Shown here piece by piece: positions 49,454 to 61,458 of a stretch of 64,000 nucleotides of DNA. The stretch is from contig NC_092565.1 in the NCBI RefSeq assembly GCF_037975245.1, positions 3,836,499 to 3,900,498 on the forward strand. Reading direction: 5' to 3'. A model generated the notes under the pieces. It saw nothing but the letters and a program-made list of their open reading frames with translations, did no database searches and had not been told where the DNA came from. How positions within the stretch are numbered: the first letter of the stretch is position 1; each line of letters starts with the position of its first letter. The position numbers were made by a program, and so were the translations under genes. Source of the stretch: Apostichopus japonicus (lineage: Eukaryota > Echinodermata > Holothuroidea > Aspidochirotida > Stichopodidae).

Positions 49454-52400
49454 ATGGACTCTGGCAGTATCCGTATTATTAGCAAACTGTCGCATTTCGG
49501 CTTCCGTATATTTAGCAGGAAAGTCGTGCGACAACTAAAAATGGAAAAGCTAGCAGAAAACGTGAGACAAATTGCGAATATTCTAAGAGATGAGAGCTAT
49601 CCAAGTGGGTTTACAAGAATAAAACAGAGAAGGATCTTACGGAGACAAAGTCAGTCTTTCAGACTGGCTGAAAATGGAACTCTTGCATACCAAAATTGAA
49701 GGCAAGTTTTGCTATCTAGGGCTTCTCAACTCGCCCAAATCGAGGCAGCTCATACTGACTAGTGACATCCATAAGGTAATGTCTGTAACTTACAGTATAG
49801 GATACACAATATGGTATTGGTTGTTAAATGTCGAACGGCCATTCCACAGTTAAACTATAACCAGGCCTCTAGGACTGATTGGTGCACAAATCATAAAATT
49901 CTTTTACCATGTTTGGTTAGTTGTAAAAACTCATTCGCAAAAGTCAAGCAATTGCTTATGCAACATTATAATCAGTTGTATGCTTGAGCAAAGTTGTAAG
50001 TGCATGAATAAAGTTCTTAATAGGGCCTATTTCTTTTCGTTTTGTTTACCCAATTGTCTTAACAAATCTTTGTGAAAATTACTATAAATTTCTACCCTTT
50101 ATCACCCTGCCTATCATAAAAGATAACAACAGATATAAAGCTTACAGAGCTAGTTTGGTTTGCATGCATGGGACACTATAAAATGCAATTATTGGACTAT
50201 AGCATATAGCCTAGCCTACTTCTAGAGGAAAGTGGCACTAATACTGTACATAACAAATTCACGTTCATTAATTTTGGTTGGTAAGAACAGATATTGACGG
50301 CCTGATAGTACTTTATTAGGTGTGGCATATTCTCTACATGCCAAACCTCACTGCAGAAGAAAACTCCTTAAATATCTATAGACCCAAATAGTGGCCATGC
50401 AATATGTACAATAATGGGAATATTCCATTTCAAACACCGATATAGAGTTGTAATTCAATTTTAAGGCACTTCAGCTAGAACTACCAATCCTGCAGCCCAT
50501 ATATTTGTGTGTGTTTGTTTTTGGGGTTTTTTTTGGGGGGGGGGGGGCAAAAAAACATGATATCTCCTTGATCATGAATTTTCTTATCTCTTTGAAGGTG
50601 TTCATCTTTGCATAGATAAACCAGACAACAGACTATATCTAGATTCTATTGGAAAACTATCAATGTTGATGTAACAAGTTATGTTCAACAGGATGTCAAA
50701 GCGTCATTGTCCTGCATAGACCTACGAACAAGTCTCCATAGCATTCCTGTAACTGGATTATGGAAACAGGTAAATTCTCAATCTGTTTTAATTGCACAGG
50801 ATGTCCGCAGTATGCAGTGAAGGTTTAGTATAGTTAATGTCACTCTTTCTGGACAAATTCAACATTTACAAGTTTAAAGGTAGTCTGTATTGGCCCTAAA
50901 TTTTGGCCACTTTAATTGCTAGAAGTTTTCAAAAAGTACTTTCCTGGGGGTAATAACCCTTTAATTTGTGCCGGACATTCTAAATGATGACACAAGATGA
51001 TTGAATGTCCCAGTGAGGAAAATTTCCTCCAGGGAAATAAACATACTTAAAGAATTTTGTCCTTAGTGAAAATTTAGGGCCTATACAGCATACCTTTAAG
51101 CCACACTCTGGCCTAACTGCAGAGCAACCATCAATATAGGCATATAATTGTAAATATAATTGAGAATATAAATATATGGTACAGTATGGTGTAAGTTACA
51201 TTTTCATGTTTGCAAGGTAAAAATAATTGGCCTAAATCCACCAACACCCTGTTTCGATCAGATATCCCACTGTTTTGATCTAGATCTGTGTACAGAATGA
51301 AGCAATGGAATAGAACAACAGTCAAGGCAAAGCCTGCAACTTGTAAATGTTTTTGAAATTAGCACCTAAATGCTGTCTTCTTTCTTAACAGGTAATTGGT
51401 GTAGATCTTATTGGTCCTCTACCAGTGACAGCTGCCAAGCGACTGTGCATAATAACACTGTCTGACTTCTATTCAAAGTGGCCTGAGACTAAGGCAGTGC
51501 CTGCCAAGACTGCAGCATCAACTTCTTATTGCATTACTGATGTGATGATGAGGTAAGCATGTCTTAAAAAGTGAATAATTTTCTGTAGTTAGTTCCAATA
51601 TGAATGGCATCATATCTGTTATTTGTACCATGCAAATAACTTGTAGTGCGTGGCAGAATGCTGTGTTTGAGTATAAATTATTTCCAAATGGGTATTAAGC
51701 ATACAGAAAGGTCACGAAGGTTGATGAGAACCGAGAAAGTGTACTGTAAATCTTTGCAGGTTAAGTCCCCATTAACAAGTTTATATGTACATAGTTTTTG
51801 TTCCTGTATTTACTTGCAAAGGTTCCACCTCTGGTTCTTAAGTAGCATATGGCCTGACAATTGTCTCATTTGATTTACATCCCCTAAGAGCAAACACAAT
51901 TTATTTGTTCAAACAAACGATGAGTAAATAATTAAGACCACATTCCACAGCTAGACACCACCTATTGTGTGTTGTTTTTCAAAAAGGTGTTGGACAGTTT
52001 GATATTGTAACCACAGGGAACTTTTCTGTTTAGAGAGTGTGAACTTATTACTACTTGGCTGTTTTGACAGGAATTTTGACAAGATAAGAGAGATAATGTA
52101 TCAACTGAGTTTTGGTACCATTTCTCTGTTAGGTCCGTTGTGGAAAACTGCCAAATGTGTTTGTGTGTGTGGTGAGGGGATATTTCCTGAAACCTGGGAG
52201 AGGGACCCCTTTTTCTTCGGCAAAATAAGGCAATGTTTAGGTTACTTGATGCAAAATGATGTATAATAGTACATTTTACTATAATAATGGTAAGCTAGCA
52301 TTATTTGTTTTTGCATTTGGGTCATATAGAGGGTGTTTTGAACCCCCATGGATCCTGATTCAGGACAATTAATGTTTGATCGGCATTAAACAGTCATACC

Positions 52401-52921
52401 ATGCACACATACATCAATAGAGCACCAAAAGGCATCAAACTTCTGTTGTATCCTAGCTTATACTGATGTGATAAATTTCTGATATTAAATTTAATTAATA
52501 TGTCACAAATGTTGTATTGGCTCATGTGGTTAAAACTTTTCAGGTTTGGTAGTGAACTGTACAATATAGCGCCAAAATTATGACATGCAATCTCCAATTA
52601 AAATAATGGAGCCAGTAATCCCATAAACATGTAGGTGTCACAATAAAAAATAATCCAATTAACTCAATGCCTAAGCATAGTTCAGTTGTACACTATACAG
52701 TCTACACTTAACCAACATGGTGAATGTTAATTATCTTTGTAGTGGAGCTTACACATAACCTTTCAAGATGATAATTTATTTTATATATGACTTACAGTGT
52801 GGCATTCACTACTCATAATATTGCTTTCAACTTTTATTTTGCACAGATTTGGTTGTACTGATATCTCATCCCTGACCACTAATGGAGGGAGTATGTATGA
52901 GGTTAACAGAAGACATGTCTA
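49454..52921 (+). pseudogene. Broken multi-exon Ginger/GIN1-like integrase gene
   Basis: Pieces of one integrase protein occur in order, separated by intron-like gaps. 49454-49775: helical N-terminus RQIANILRDESYPSGFT, RRILRRQSQSFRLAENGTL, then after a +1 shift GKFCYLGLLNSPKSRQLIL. 50598-50769: FEGVHLCIDK and, in another frame, FYWKTINVDVTSYVQ, then SLHSIPVTGLWKQ. 51392-51552: VIGVDLIGPLPVTAAK, LSDFYSKWPETKAVPAKTA. 52847-52921: RFGCTDISSLTTNGGSMYEV NRRHV and a stop. GT-AG signals bound the later pieces. The first catalytic aspartate (GVDLIGP) is kept. The second (normally TDQG) reads TTNG, and the HHCC cysteines are lost. Frameshifts and lost residues argue against an active enzyme. Confidence 0.65.
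51392..51552 (+). CDS. Integrase-core exon of the GIN1-like remnant
   Basis: Acceptor TTCTTAACAG and donor GTAAGC surround 161 nt with an open frame reading VIGVDLIGPLPVTAAKRL, IITLSDFYSKWPETKAVP. The DLIGP and DFYSKWPE motifs are typical of retroviral-type/Ginger integrase cores. It joins in phase 2 to the RFGC segment at 52847, across a 1.3-kb gap. Confidence 0.6.
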
Positions 52922-53525
52922 GATGATTTTCTTAGCAGTTAACTTGTTACCGACAATAATCTTGTCTTTTACTCTAACATATCATGAGAGAAAATTTCGT
53001 CGGCTGCTATACCTTTAAGCAAAGACAGGCCATTGACTTTTCACTGCCAGTCGTTCGGTGGAAATCCATATATTTGCAGTTCAAGTTGAAGGGATGTGAC
53101 GCTCGAAATTCTTTATCACCTCATTACTTCATTAAATAACAAATAAGAAGGCGTGTTTCTTGGTTCTGGAAATTGTGTTCAAGATAAGTTGTCATAGTAA
53201 AACATATAACCGACCATATTCTTCTTCCTCTTGTAACTTTTGTTGTTATGGATTTCTGTGTAAGTCTTAACGAAAAACCCGTTGGATACATGAGAATCAG
53301 CTATTTTATTTGTAATTTACAATCAAGATTAAACTCTTGACGGTATCAAGTTGCACATTAAAGCATTATATAGGTACATATTAAGTACATATTGTTTGAA
53401 GAAGCGTGACAGTAGTATATCATTCTAATCAAGCAATACCTCCCTGCTTGAAGGATGCTCTATAAAGCATGGATTATCTTTAGTTGCATCAGAGCTACAA
53501 AGGGAGAGTCATCATTCCAGTTAAA

Positions 53526-53760
53526 TTTCCCCATGCAGGGGGTAGGAAGTGGGGGTGGGCACACAAAATCAGAGGGACATTTTCTCATTCCACAACCACC
53601 ACTCGATATGCTATAAACCGATACACACCGGCCATATCACTTAAATATGATGTATGATGTGTTAGTATGTTATCAATACTATTTATTGAGATTGTTAATT
53701 GTTAAACGTGCTATAAAAAGATATGGGATGCCATTTTAAAAATAGCATGTACAGACAGTG
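53526..53760. repeat. Dispersed repeat, copy inverted relative to 57440-57715
   Basis: Matching blocks in reverse complement: CTATAAACCGATACACACCG, TATCACTTAAATA, GATGTGTTAG, TATTGAGATTGTTAATTGTT and GATATGGGATGCCATTTTAA. The copies lie 3.9 kb apart. Confidence 0.8.
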
Positions 53761-54339
53761 CCCCCCCCCAACCCGGCTCCTACCTCCCTGATCCCATGTA
53801 TAATCATTTTTCACTCTTTGCCCAGTCTGATATAGATTCAGAATATTGTGTTTGTGCATGACTATCATCCAATTTCATGTCTTGATTTTTACTATATTAA
53901 CTTTCTTTGAACAAACTTTTCTCTACAAGAATGACATATTTAAAGTGTGAGAAACTTGATGAGACAAAAAGTCTAGCATATTGCAACCTGCTCTGTCCTA
54001 TTTGCTTTATTCTTTCCCTTGTTTGGCTTTGTTTTGTTTCCTGTATGTTTGCAGCTCTTTTGAAGAGGATATCGTTCTAATATGTCTTTTCTAATTTGAA
54101 CCACTTTTGTCCAATAAGAAACATTCATAATAAGAAACAACAAACCTTTATTACTGGAATGCCATTTGTCTATACAAATGAAAATTTGCTTCATTCATGG
54201 CCATCACAATGGGGCTTAGGGGGCAGAGGGTGGGGGAATGGCCCTCCATTTTCTCTACATTAGCCAATGCACTGTGTTTGCAGTGTTATGCCAGGGGCCT
54301 GGGGTGAAGCCTGTTGGCAAACTATCCAAGCATAGCATC

Positions 54340-54545
54340 ACCATGGGTTGGCACGAAGCGTACAAGAAAATGTTGGCCAAAAATACCTCCCAGATCGCTG
54401 GAAATGACACTTGTAAGTTGCATCTAAGCATTTTCTATTTTAAAATTACTAGCGATATAATAAAAAAAAATATGCTCAAGGGGGGGGGGGCGGTTGCCCC
54501 CTTCGCCCGCCCCCCCCCCCCTCTGGCTACGCGCCTGGTCAGAAG
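54340..54545. repeat. Dispersed repeat, copy 2 (inverted relative to 35400-35660)
   Basis: It contains TCCCAGATCGCTGGAAATG, AAGTTGCATCTAAGCA and TTACTAGCGATATAAT in opposite orientation to the copy near 35400, and ends with a G/C homopolymer pair and CTACGCGCCTGGT. Confidence 0.7.
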
Positions 54546-55411
54546 TTTAGTTCTTCCTGTTTCTGAGGCACCAGATTTGGTGACCATTGTACTTAAAATA
54601 TTTCTGTGAACAATTCTTCTGCAGTACAAAGATATGATGAAGCAGTGCACCATAATAACTGTGTGAACTGTCTGGATGTACTATTGCAAACTTCTGACTC
54701 TTTTAGCCAGCTAGTACTGATGAGCTTAAATGCAGAACAGTTTTACCATTACTTGAACTTAAATATTGCATTTTGTAGGTTTCATTTCTTATAATTTTTT
54801 ACTGTGCTGTTGTGTTGTCTGCTTTACAGAGTGGATGTAGTATTGATGCTTTCTTGGAGAACTCCTCAGCCATGCAGCCATATATATCCTGGCACTTGGA
54901 CCAACCAAGCCATACTCAATAGCAAAACACAACAAAGATAGGTAACGCAAAGTGAAAAGAGAAAACTGAAGGTCACAATTCCTTTAATATTTAACTTGTC
55001 ATTCTATTCTTCAAGCATAACAATGATGGCTACTTCAACAACAAAAATAACAGCTCCACCACCATGCAATAACAAGAACGAAATCATTAAAACAACTCGT
55101 GCAGAAGGAGAGATTTAAGCCGAGGTATTCACGAAATAATATCCGAGGAATGACTATGGTGCCTTCTGGTGACTTCTAAAACCATATTGCAAAACTTTCT
55201 ACAAATTTGTAAGAGATATGCTAAGATCGTAATGATCTGTGAAAATAATAATAATAATACTGATATATCAAGAATAAAAAAAACTCGCATATACATATGA
55301 ATGACCAACAATGACACTGTGGGCTGGCACGAATCGAACATAATATTCAACGGATTGAATCAATTAACTGTACTCATTGCTGGAGATAACTGCAAAATAC
55401 CCATACATTTA

Positions 55412-55439
55412 TAAATATATATATATATATATCTATATG

Positions 55440-55511
<72 letters not shown>

Positions 55512-55520
55512 TAGATATAT
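55412..55520. repeat. Compound (TA)n/(CA)n microsatellite
   Basis: TA dinucleotides are interrupted by ACACACAC near 55461 and by GATAGATA near 55509. Confidence 0.95.
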
Positions 55521-55734
55521 ATTTCTCTGTGATAAAAATAACGATATAGGCATATTTATATATACTGTGCTATGCACTGCGCAAAATTACCGAACAGATA
55601 GCAAGGGATTATTAATTACAACTTTCACGACGCATGGATTCCAATTTAATCCGTTTTAAAACTCAAATTTGACAACTTTTCAATTTAGAAAGTCATTTCA
55701 GACGGGGAAAACCGCAGCGTAGCGATATCTTGAA

Positions 55735-55850
55735 TGGTTAACCGACCTTGGTATGACCCGGCCGGGGATCGGACCCCGAATCTCCCGATTGCAAACTAGC
55801 CTCTTTGCATTTAACTTCCACCGCCTTTATCAACTCGGCCACAGCACCGG
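55735..55850 (-). mobile_element. tRNA-derived SINE
   Basis: On the minus strand a Leu/Ser-like tRNA head is visible: GTGGCCGAGTTGATAAAGGC (A box, 55822-55842) and GGGGTCCGATCCCC (B box, 55763-55777). These are the two internal RNA polymerase III promoter boxes. A tail CCGGCCGGGTCATACCAAGG then departs from a tRNA. The head is too long and lacks a proper acceptor stem, so it is a SINE rather than a tRNA gene. Confidence 0.6.
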
Positions 55851-55859
55851 TAAAATTAT

Positions 55860-56592
55860 AATTATTGAGTAAATGTCTCATATTGGAGCAATTAAAACTA
55901 GATTAAATTATAGTACAAATACATTTGATTATATCATTTTAATGAAAAAGATATAAGAAGTTAATAACATATATTTAAGCAAAAGCAGCGTCCATAAATC
56001 AGGACTTCTAATTAAAAAAGAAGACGAAATGTTGAACGATAACGAATGTCATTTATGGAGCTAAAAACCAGAGAAGAAACAGCTGTATGTAGACTAAATG
56101 TTATAACACAAAAGTTCAAAGTCTCCAACTATTTTTGCTCTACAGGTACAAGGTTAAATGATAGGAAATTAGGATTTAGGTATGGTTAGCCGTGGTGAAA
56201 TCAATAACCTATAACTTGCCTTTTTGGACATTGTGATAGGACCGCCCCCAGGGACACAAAATTACTGTACTCAACTTTTCCCCAACTCAGAATTTCAGCT
56301 ACGGACCTGCTTTGCGGTGACCCGTTCGCGGTTTCATTTTTCGCACCGAACACAAGTTATTACATTGTGTACTGGTTAAAAATGATGATGATTTCCAATT
56401 AAAGCCTTCTTTTGTTTTCCCTGGTTATCTTGTTATTTGGGTTATTTATTTATCATGTGAGTGTACTTAATTATCAATTGACTGCATTTATTTATCATGT
56501 CACTATATTTACTTCTCATGTGGACTGTTTATGTTACCTTCACAACGTTAGCTTTCTTATGTAATCACATACAGGGGTGGGAGCCGGAGGGG
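55860..56592. other. Intergenic DNA
   Basis: AT-rich sequence with no supported gene. Confidence 0.5.
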
Positions 56593-57290
56593 CGAATGTT
56601 TCTTTCCCAAACTGAACTGACACTGAATTTATTTCCTCGATTCTAATTGGGTCTCAGCGAGCACGTGATATACTTTAGTATTCAACATGGATCCCTCCAT
56701 ACTCTGTCGATATCAGTATGATCAACACGAACAAATTCAACATATTCACATAAACAACTTTCCAGAACTTTTGGTAGGTATATATAAACGAAAGTATAAA
56801 GTGTTCTTAACACAATGAAGCAACTATTCCCAACTACTGCGCCCATTATAGGCAGTCCTCGATCGTTTGTTTACTCGATTGACCCCGCTCTACACAACAA
56901 ATGTAATGTAGCCTATTGTACTGTGTATAGTGTACAACACAATAAAACAGTGCATTTGTAATTGTATACATGTAGCCTATGTACATATGAACGAGGTGTT
57001 TGTGTACATTCGGAGTTAGTTATAATCATAAGTTAAAAATGTATTCAGTCAATGAATCATATCAGGCCTAATCGAATATGCAGTGGCCACGAAGACGGCG
57101 AGCGACTGTGCAAGCCAGTGCGTGTACACAAAAAGGCATTTGACGATATGTCTGTGTCTAAGTTTGACTGGTTAACTAGTTGTATATAGCCTTATAACCT
57201 ATACGTACGGAAACCTATTGGCTCGCTGAGAGCCAATCAGAATCGAGGAAATAATTTCAGTGTCAGTTCAGTTTGGGAAAAAAATATTCG
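56593..57290. mobile_element. Foldback element with ~65-bp terminal inverted repeats
   Basis: Left arm 56593-56662 (CGAATGTTTCTTTCCCAAAC ... TCTCAGCGAGC) is the reverse complement of right arm 57231-57290 with few mismatches. About 570 bases lie between. There is no coding capacity. Target duplications were not resolved because the flanks are G/C homopolymers. Confidence 0.8.
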
Positions 57291-57439
57291 CAGCCAGGGG
57301 GATGGGCCCCCAACTTTTTCCAAAATAGCAAATTTGCCCTTCTGGCAAATAAAATGTGCCCCCGAGTTGATGAAGAACTGTCTTTTGGGTATCTTAATCA
57401 TTTTTTAATTTGATATTTTATTTAATTATTTATCCATGG

Positions 57440-57715
57440 TCTGTAGGCCTTCATGCTATTTTTAATATGGTATCCCATGTCTTTTTGTAGCACGGTTAAC
57501 AATAAATAATCTCAATAAATAAATAAAAAATCAATGTTGCAGCGCACCATAATGGTATTGATAGCTTTCTAACACATCATATGTATTTAAGTGATAAAGC
57601 CGGTGTGTATCGGTTTATAGCATAACGAGTGGTGGCTCTGGGAAGCGAAAGGGCCCCCATGATGTTGAGCCCCCCCCCCCACACTTTTTGGAAGCTTCCT
57701 ACCCCCTGTGCACAT
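57440..57715. repeat. Dispersed repeat, partner of 53526-53760
   Basis: Reverse-complement partner of the copy at 53526. It includes TAAATAAATAAATAAA near 57514 and ends at a C-run (57670). It lies just downstream of the TRIM-like gene and may overlap its 3' UTR. Confidence 0.8.
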
Positions 57716-57799
57716 ATTATTATCTCAAATTAAAGCTACTCTGTCCAAATCATGGAATGCAAACTGGGTATCTTAACTCAGTTGAACGCTACTAAATAT

Positions 57800-59743
57800 C
57801 TACATGTTCAAAGAAGCTGTTATCAAATCACCTTGGTGAGAACAAGTGATAGTATAGATTTTGTCAGCATTTTCCATGGCGATATCTGGCAAAGATAGTG
57901 GGTCGTCGATCCGGTACTCTATAATGGTACCTTTGCGATTGTCTTGGTCTCGCCATAGGGCGAATAGTGAACCTTTGCCATTACAACAGATACTAGTCGG
58001 ATGGCTTACCTCAGCAAATCCAGAGGGAGGATTTATAGCTCTGTTTTTCTGGAGTAATTCTTCTGACTCTAATCCAGTACAACAGATAATGTTTCCATTA
58101 CGACTTTCATCTTCTGTATGTGCAATGAATAGAGCATCATTTAGAGTGGCCACATCAAAATATCTTCCACCAGGAAATAAGACTGCTTCAGATTGCAGAG
58201 GCTTCATTCCAAATTCATTACCAGCCACGGAAATGAGAACTACCTCGCATACGTTATTTACGGCAATAAATTGATCCTGTCTGTGAGCTTCTGCACAAAT
58301 GATACTGGTCTCGACTAACGGGTGCTCTAAATTCATGCGGCCATTGTGGTCAAACATGAGGAGAAGCTTTTGAAAGAGCATGCACCAACCGTTAAAGTTG
58401 GACAACGTCATAATTGCTACGACGGCGTTAGCTCTTCTTGATGACATCTTAGAACTTAGAAGTTGTCGGCGGCGTCTTGTATCACTGGTAGTGAAGACTC
58501 TCATATCAGTTTTATCCTCATCTTCGGTAGCTATCGATATGAAGTCCTGATTCACGTGCAACCTCATCGCTTTCAATGAAGCGTACCCTTTTTCTTGTTT
58601 TAGTGTCAGTTGCAAGCTATAAGACTGCTCTCTTGACTTTGCCGATGTTGAAAGAGATGACATGCGTTGCCGGATGGAAGTCACGGGGACTTTCGTTGGT
58701 GCCGATGTAGTTCGACTTCGAATAGAGGACCCCGTAGCCAAAACATACCCTCTGTTGCGTAGATCTTTCTTCCAGTGTTGCACAGTGACTTCAACTATGT
58801 TAGGATAGTCTTTTTCTTGAGTGATGAACGGACAGGTAGTTCTCGCTGAAACAGAGACGGGAAGCTCGAGGGAAGTATCAGTTGAATTTGGAGGATTATT
58901 GACCAGGGGAGTCTCACTCAATCGAGATGACAGTTCTTTGGGACCGTATTCCGCTAGCTGAGCCTCAACTGCGTTCAAACATTCTTGTCTGACGATACGG
59001 TTGCATTTCTTATGGCGAGGTACACTACTTATGACCCCGTCTGGATCCAGAGATTCTAGAATGCCATCGCTGGAATGTTCTGGACTGAATTGCTTACCTA
59101 ACTCGTAGACGTCCGACGGAAGAACCCGCAACAAGGATTCCGACGTTGGCGGTTCTTGATTGATGCTTCCCCATAGCCAAGATTTTATCATCGATGGGTC
59201 GTCGGCTTTCTCAGTGTTCCTACGAAGCCTCTTAAATTTCTCTTCGTAAGTTCGCTCGACTTGCTTTAACAATGTTGCCTTGCGTGCTTCAAGAGTATCT
59301 CTGACTCCTTGTAGTAGATTCAATGAAACTTGTTCGATATTTGCCTTTATTTCCTCTTTCTGTTCTTCCAGTAACTTTTCCACTTCTCTTTCTTCTTGTT
59401 TCTTCTTCTCCTGTCTAGTTGACATCAGGTCAACGAGTTTATCAATGATGTCATCTGTAACACCATTGACTTTCATGAGAGGTATACGTTCCATCATCTG
59501 TTCAGCCATATAAGCGCCGGGTAAAAATTCCGCTTTTAATCTGGGAGTAGGTGCCGCTCGACAAGTAGGGCACGATTTCAGAAATTTGTTTGGCTGGTTA
59601 TCCTCCTCCTTCCTAAGGCATTGCAGACAGAAGACATGGCCGCATGGTAAAACTTTCGGTGACTTCAGAATGTCCAAACAGATCGGACACTGAAACAATT
59701 CATCTATGCTGTCCGACCTACTGACTTTGGTAAACTTCGCCAT
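57800..59743 (-). CDS. RING-finger/coiled-coil protein, TRIM-like, intronless
   Basis: It encodes 647 residues in one exon. An N-terminal RING of C3HC4 type has ligands C19, C22, C34, H36, C39, C42, C58 and C61 (CPICLDILKSPKVLPCGHVF, SCPTC), indicating E3 ubiquitin ligase activity by family. No B-box is visible. A long coiled coil spans about 108-190, very rich in E and K. Residues 200-400 are S/T/P-containing linker. The C-terminal ~200 residues have short repeated strands of the type HPTSICCNGKGSLFALW and GTIIEYRI, resembling an NHL-type propeller, but without a sure match. The domain plan is RING, coiled coil and C-terminal propeller-like region. Such intronless TRIM-like genes are commonly expanded in marine deuterostomes. 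Function and substrate are unknown. Confidence 0.88.
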   Translation of the reverse strand: MAKFTKVSRSDSIDELFQCPICLDILKSPKVLPCGHVFCLQCLRKEEDNQPNKFLKSCPTCRAAPTPRLKAEFLPGAYMAEQMMERIPLMKVNGVTDDIIDKLVDLMSTRQEKKKQEEREVEKLLEEQKEEIKANIEQVSLNLLQGVRDTLEARKATLLKQVERTYEEKFKRLRRNTEKADDPSMIKSWLWGSINQEPPTSESLLRVLPSDVYELGKQFSPEHSSDGILESLDPDGVISSVPRHKKCNRIVRQECLNAVEAQLAEYGPKELSSRLSETPLVNNPPNSTDTSLELPVSVSARTTCPFITQEKDYPNIVEVTVQHWKKDLRNRGYVLATGSSIRSRTTSAPTKVPVTSIRQRMSSLSTSAKSREQSYSLQLTLKQEKGYASLKAMRLHVNQDFISIATEDEDKTDMRVFTTSDTRRRRQLLSSKMSSRRANAVVAIMTLSNFNGWCMLFQKLLLMFDHNGRMNLEHPLVETSIICAEAHRQDQFIAVNNVCEVVLISVAGNEFGMKPLQSEAVLFPGGRYFDVATLNDALFIAHTEDESRNGNIICCTGLESEELLQKNRAINPPSGFAEVSHPTSICCNGKGSLFALWRDQDNRKGTIIEYRIDDPLSLPDIAMENADKIYTITCSHQGDLITASLNM

Positions 59744-59829
59744 GACGGTTGAATTAGGATACGTAATAGCTATCTATTGCGTCTGAAAAAGCAAAAACAT
59801 AAAAGAGAAAATAAATATTCATCAAGATT

Positions 59830-60078
59830 GACTCAGTGGATTGTAAAATCTATTTTCAAGGCGTCGAAAATGCTCCTGAGCCTGTTAAAGGAGCGTTCGC
59901 ATTGCGTGTTGCTGAGGTAGCAACGGTTGTTGCATGACACTAAACACCCCTACGATTATTAATGATGCTACGATTGATGTTCATGCCACTGTGTTTGTGT
60001 ACTGCTAGTTCTTTGGGTTCCTATATGCTCAGGAGCATTTGTCGTCGCTTGAAAATAGATTTTACAATCCACTGAGTC
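59830..60078. mobile_element. 249-bp MITE with 52-bp inverted arms
   Basis: GACTCAGTGGATTGTAAAAT at 59830 and its reverse complement ending 60078 head two 52-base arms that also include GCTCCTGAGC/GCTCAGGAGC. It lies about 85 bases upstream of the TRIM-like start codon and borders the tetranucleotide array. Confidence 0.85.
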
Positions 60079-60396
60079 TATCTATCTGTCTATCGATCGA
60101 TGTATCTATCTGTCTATCCGTCTTATCTATCTATCTGTATGTCCGTCCCATCTATCTATCTTTCTATCTGTCTGTTCTATATCGATCTATCTGTATATCC
60201 GTCTATCTATCAACTATATATCTATCTGTCTTTGTGTATATCTGTCTGTCCGTCTAACTGTCTGGTATGTCTATATCTGTCTGGTCTATCTGCATGTCTG
60301 TCTGTGTTCTATCTATCTATCAATCATTCTGACTGGTCAGCCTGTCCGTCTGTATGTCCGTCTATCTATCAATCGTTCCATCTGTCTGTCTATTTA

Positions 60397-60428
<32 letters not shown>

Positions 60429-60435
60429 TAGTTAC
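60075..60435. repeat. Irregular (TCTA/TCTG)n tetranucleotide array
   Basis: About 360 bases of CTAT and CTGT units. The plus-strand open frames through it are artefacts of the repeat. Confidence 0.95.
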
Positions 60436-61060
60436 GTATCTGGTTTACCACTAGGATTGGTCATTGACATATGCTTGTTCTTCACAAATCATAGATAGAG
60501 TGGTTCTTATGACCATACAATTGGTCTTAATTAATGTATAATGGGATTGCACGGGTTGAGAGATCGGGTGCTCTTGCTGATTTTCGTGCAAAGCTCCTGC
60601 AGGGTTCTATCTTGGGTGGCTAAACGCTATATCCTCTTATGTGCTTAAAAACAGAATGGTTCTCATAAAGCCACCGTTCTATTTTGTTTTGGTTCAGATT
60701 TTGATGAAATAATTTTGTAACCTCACCTGCGAGACCCCTGACTCCGCACTACCAAATTTGTGATGGCAAGAGTTAATGAACAGCACAGTAAAACTTGTGA
60801 TGAACAACAACCTTTGCTCCCATCATTTATATCTATAGGGTCTCACAAGTATCGCTGGGTATTGGCGCAAACGACTTACAATATTTAGTATTAATTTACA
60901 TAAACAAAACAAACAAGAAAAGAGAACGGTGGACTATACTACAACTTAGTTCATAAGTTCATCTTTGGAGCTCAACGTGCCCAGCAACGTTCTATGCTAT
61001 CGAAAACAAAGCGCATAAAATGTAATTGTGTATGATATGCTCGAAATATAGCGTGTGTGT
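60436..61060. other. Intergenic DNA
   Basis: No gene or clear repeat is seen. Confidence 0.5.
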
Positions 61061-61458
61061 ATGGCAAGCCATGTGGGACAAACACCGCATAATATATCCG
61101 CGTATTAATTCGAATATATACGCGTATTAATTGAATATACATGTGTTGTACATGCGTATAGTTTCGATTTTTGAAGCGATCTCGCGAGCCCGCCAAAATA
61201 TTCATCGGTGATATATGTACACAGCAAGAGCGGAAATGTGTTTTCGTGTACATTCGAATTAATCCGTGCATAAATTGGATTTAATCCCCATATATATTCT
61301 ATTTAATACGTGTCTATATTCGAATTAATACGTGTATATATTCGAAGAATTAATATGCGGATATATTTAAGCCATATGATTGGCTAATAATAAAATCGTA
61401 TATATTCCAATTAATACGTTGACATATTGTGCGGTGTTTGTCCCACATGGCTTGCCAT
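61061..61458. mobile_element. 398-bp MITE with 29-bp TIRs
   Basis: ATGGCAAGCCATGTGGGACA (61061) continues AACACCGCA, and the exact reverse complement ends at 61458. The interior has several ATATTCGAATTAATACG units in both orientations, near 61108-61160 and 61316-61420. Flanks are GT-rich, so the target duplication is ambiguous. Confidence 0.88.

Larger units (their letters stand above)
52930..55700. other. Intergenic DNA between integrase remnant and SINE
   Basis: Apart from the two dispersed repeat copies and a TA/CA microsatellite (55412-55520), no gene is supported. The short frames near 54238 and 54606 run through repeat sequence. Confidence 0.5.

Noticed and set aside
55735-55850. True tRNA gene
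   Set aside because: A and B boxes are present but spacing and acceptor stem do not fit a functional tRNA; interpreted as a SINE head.
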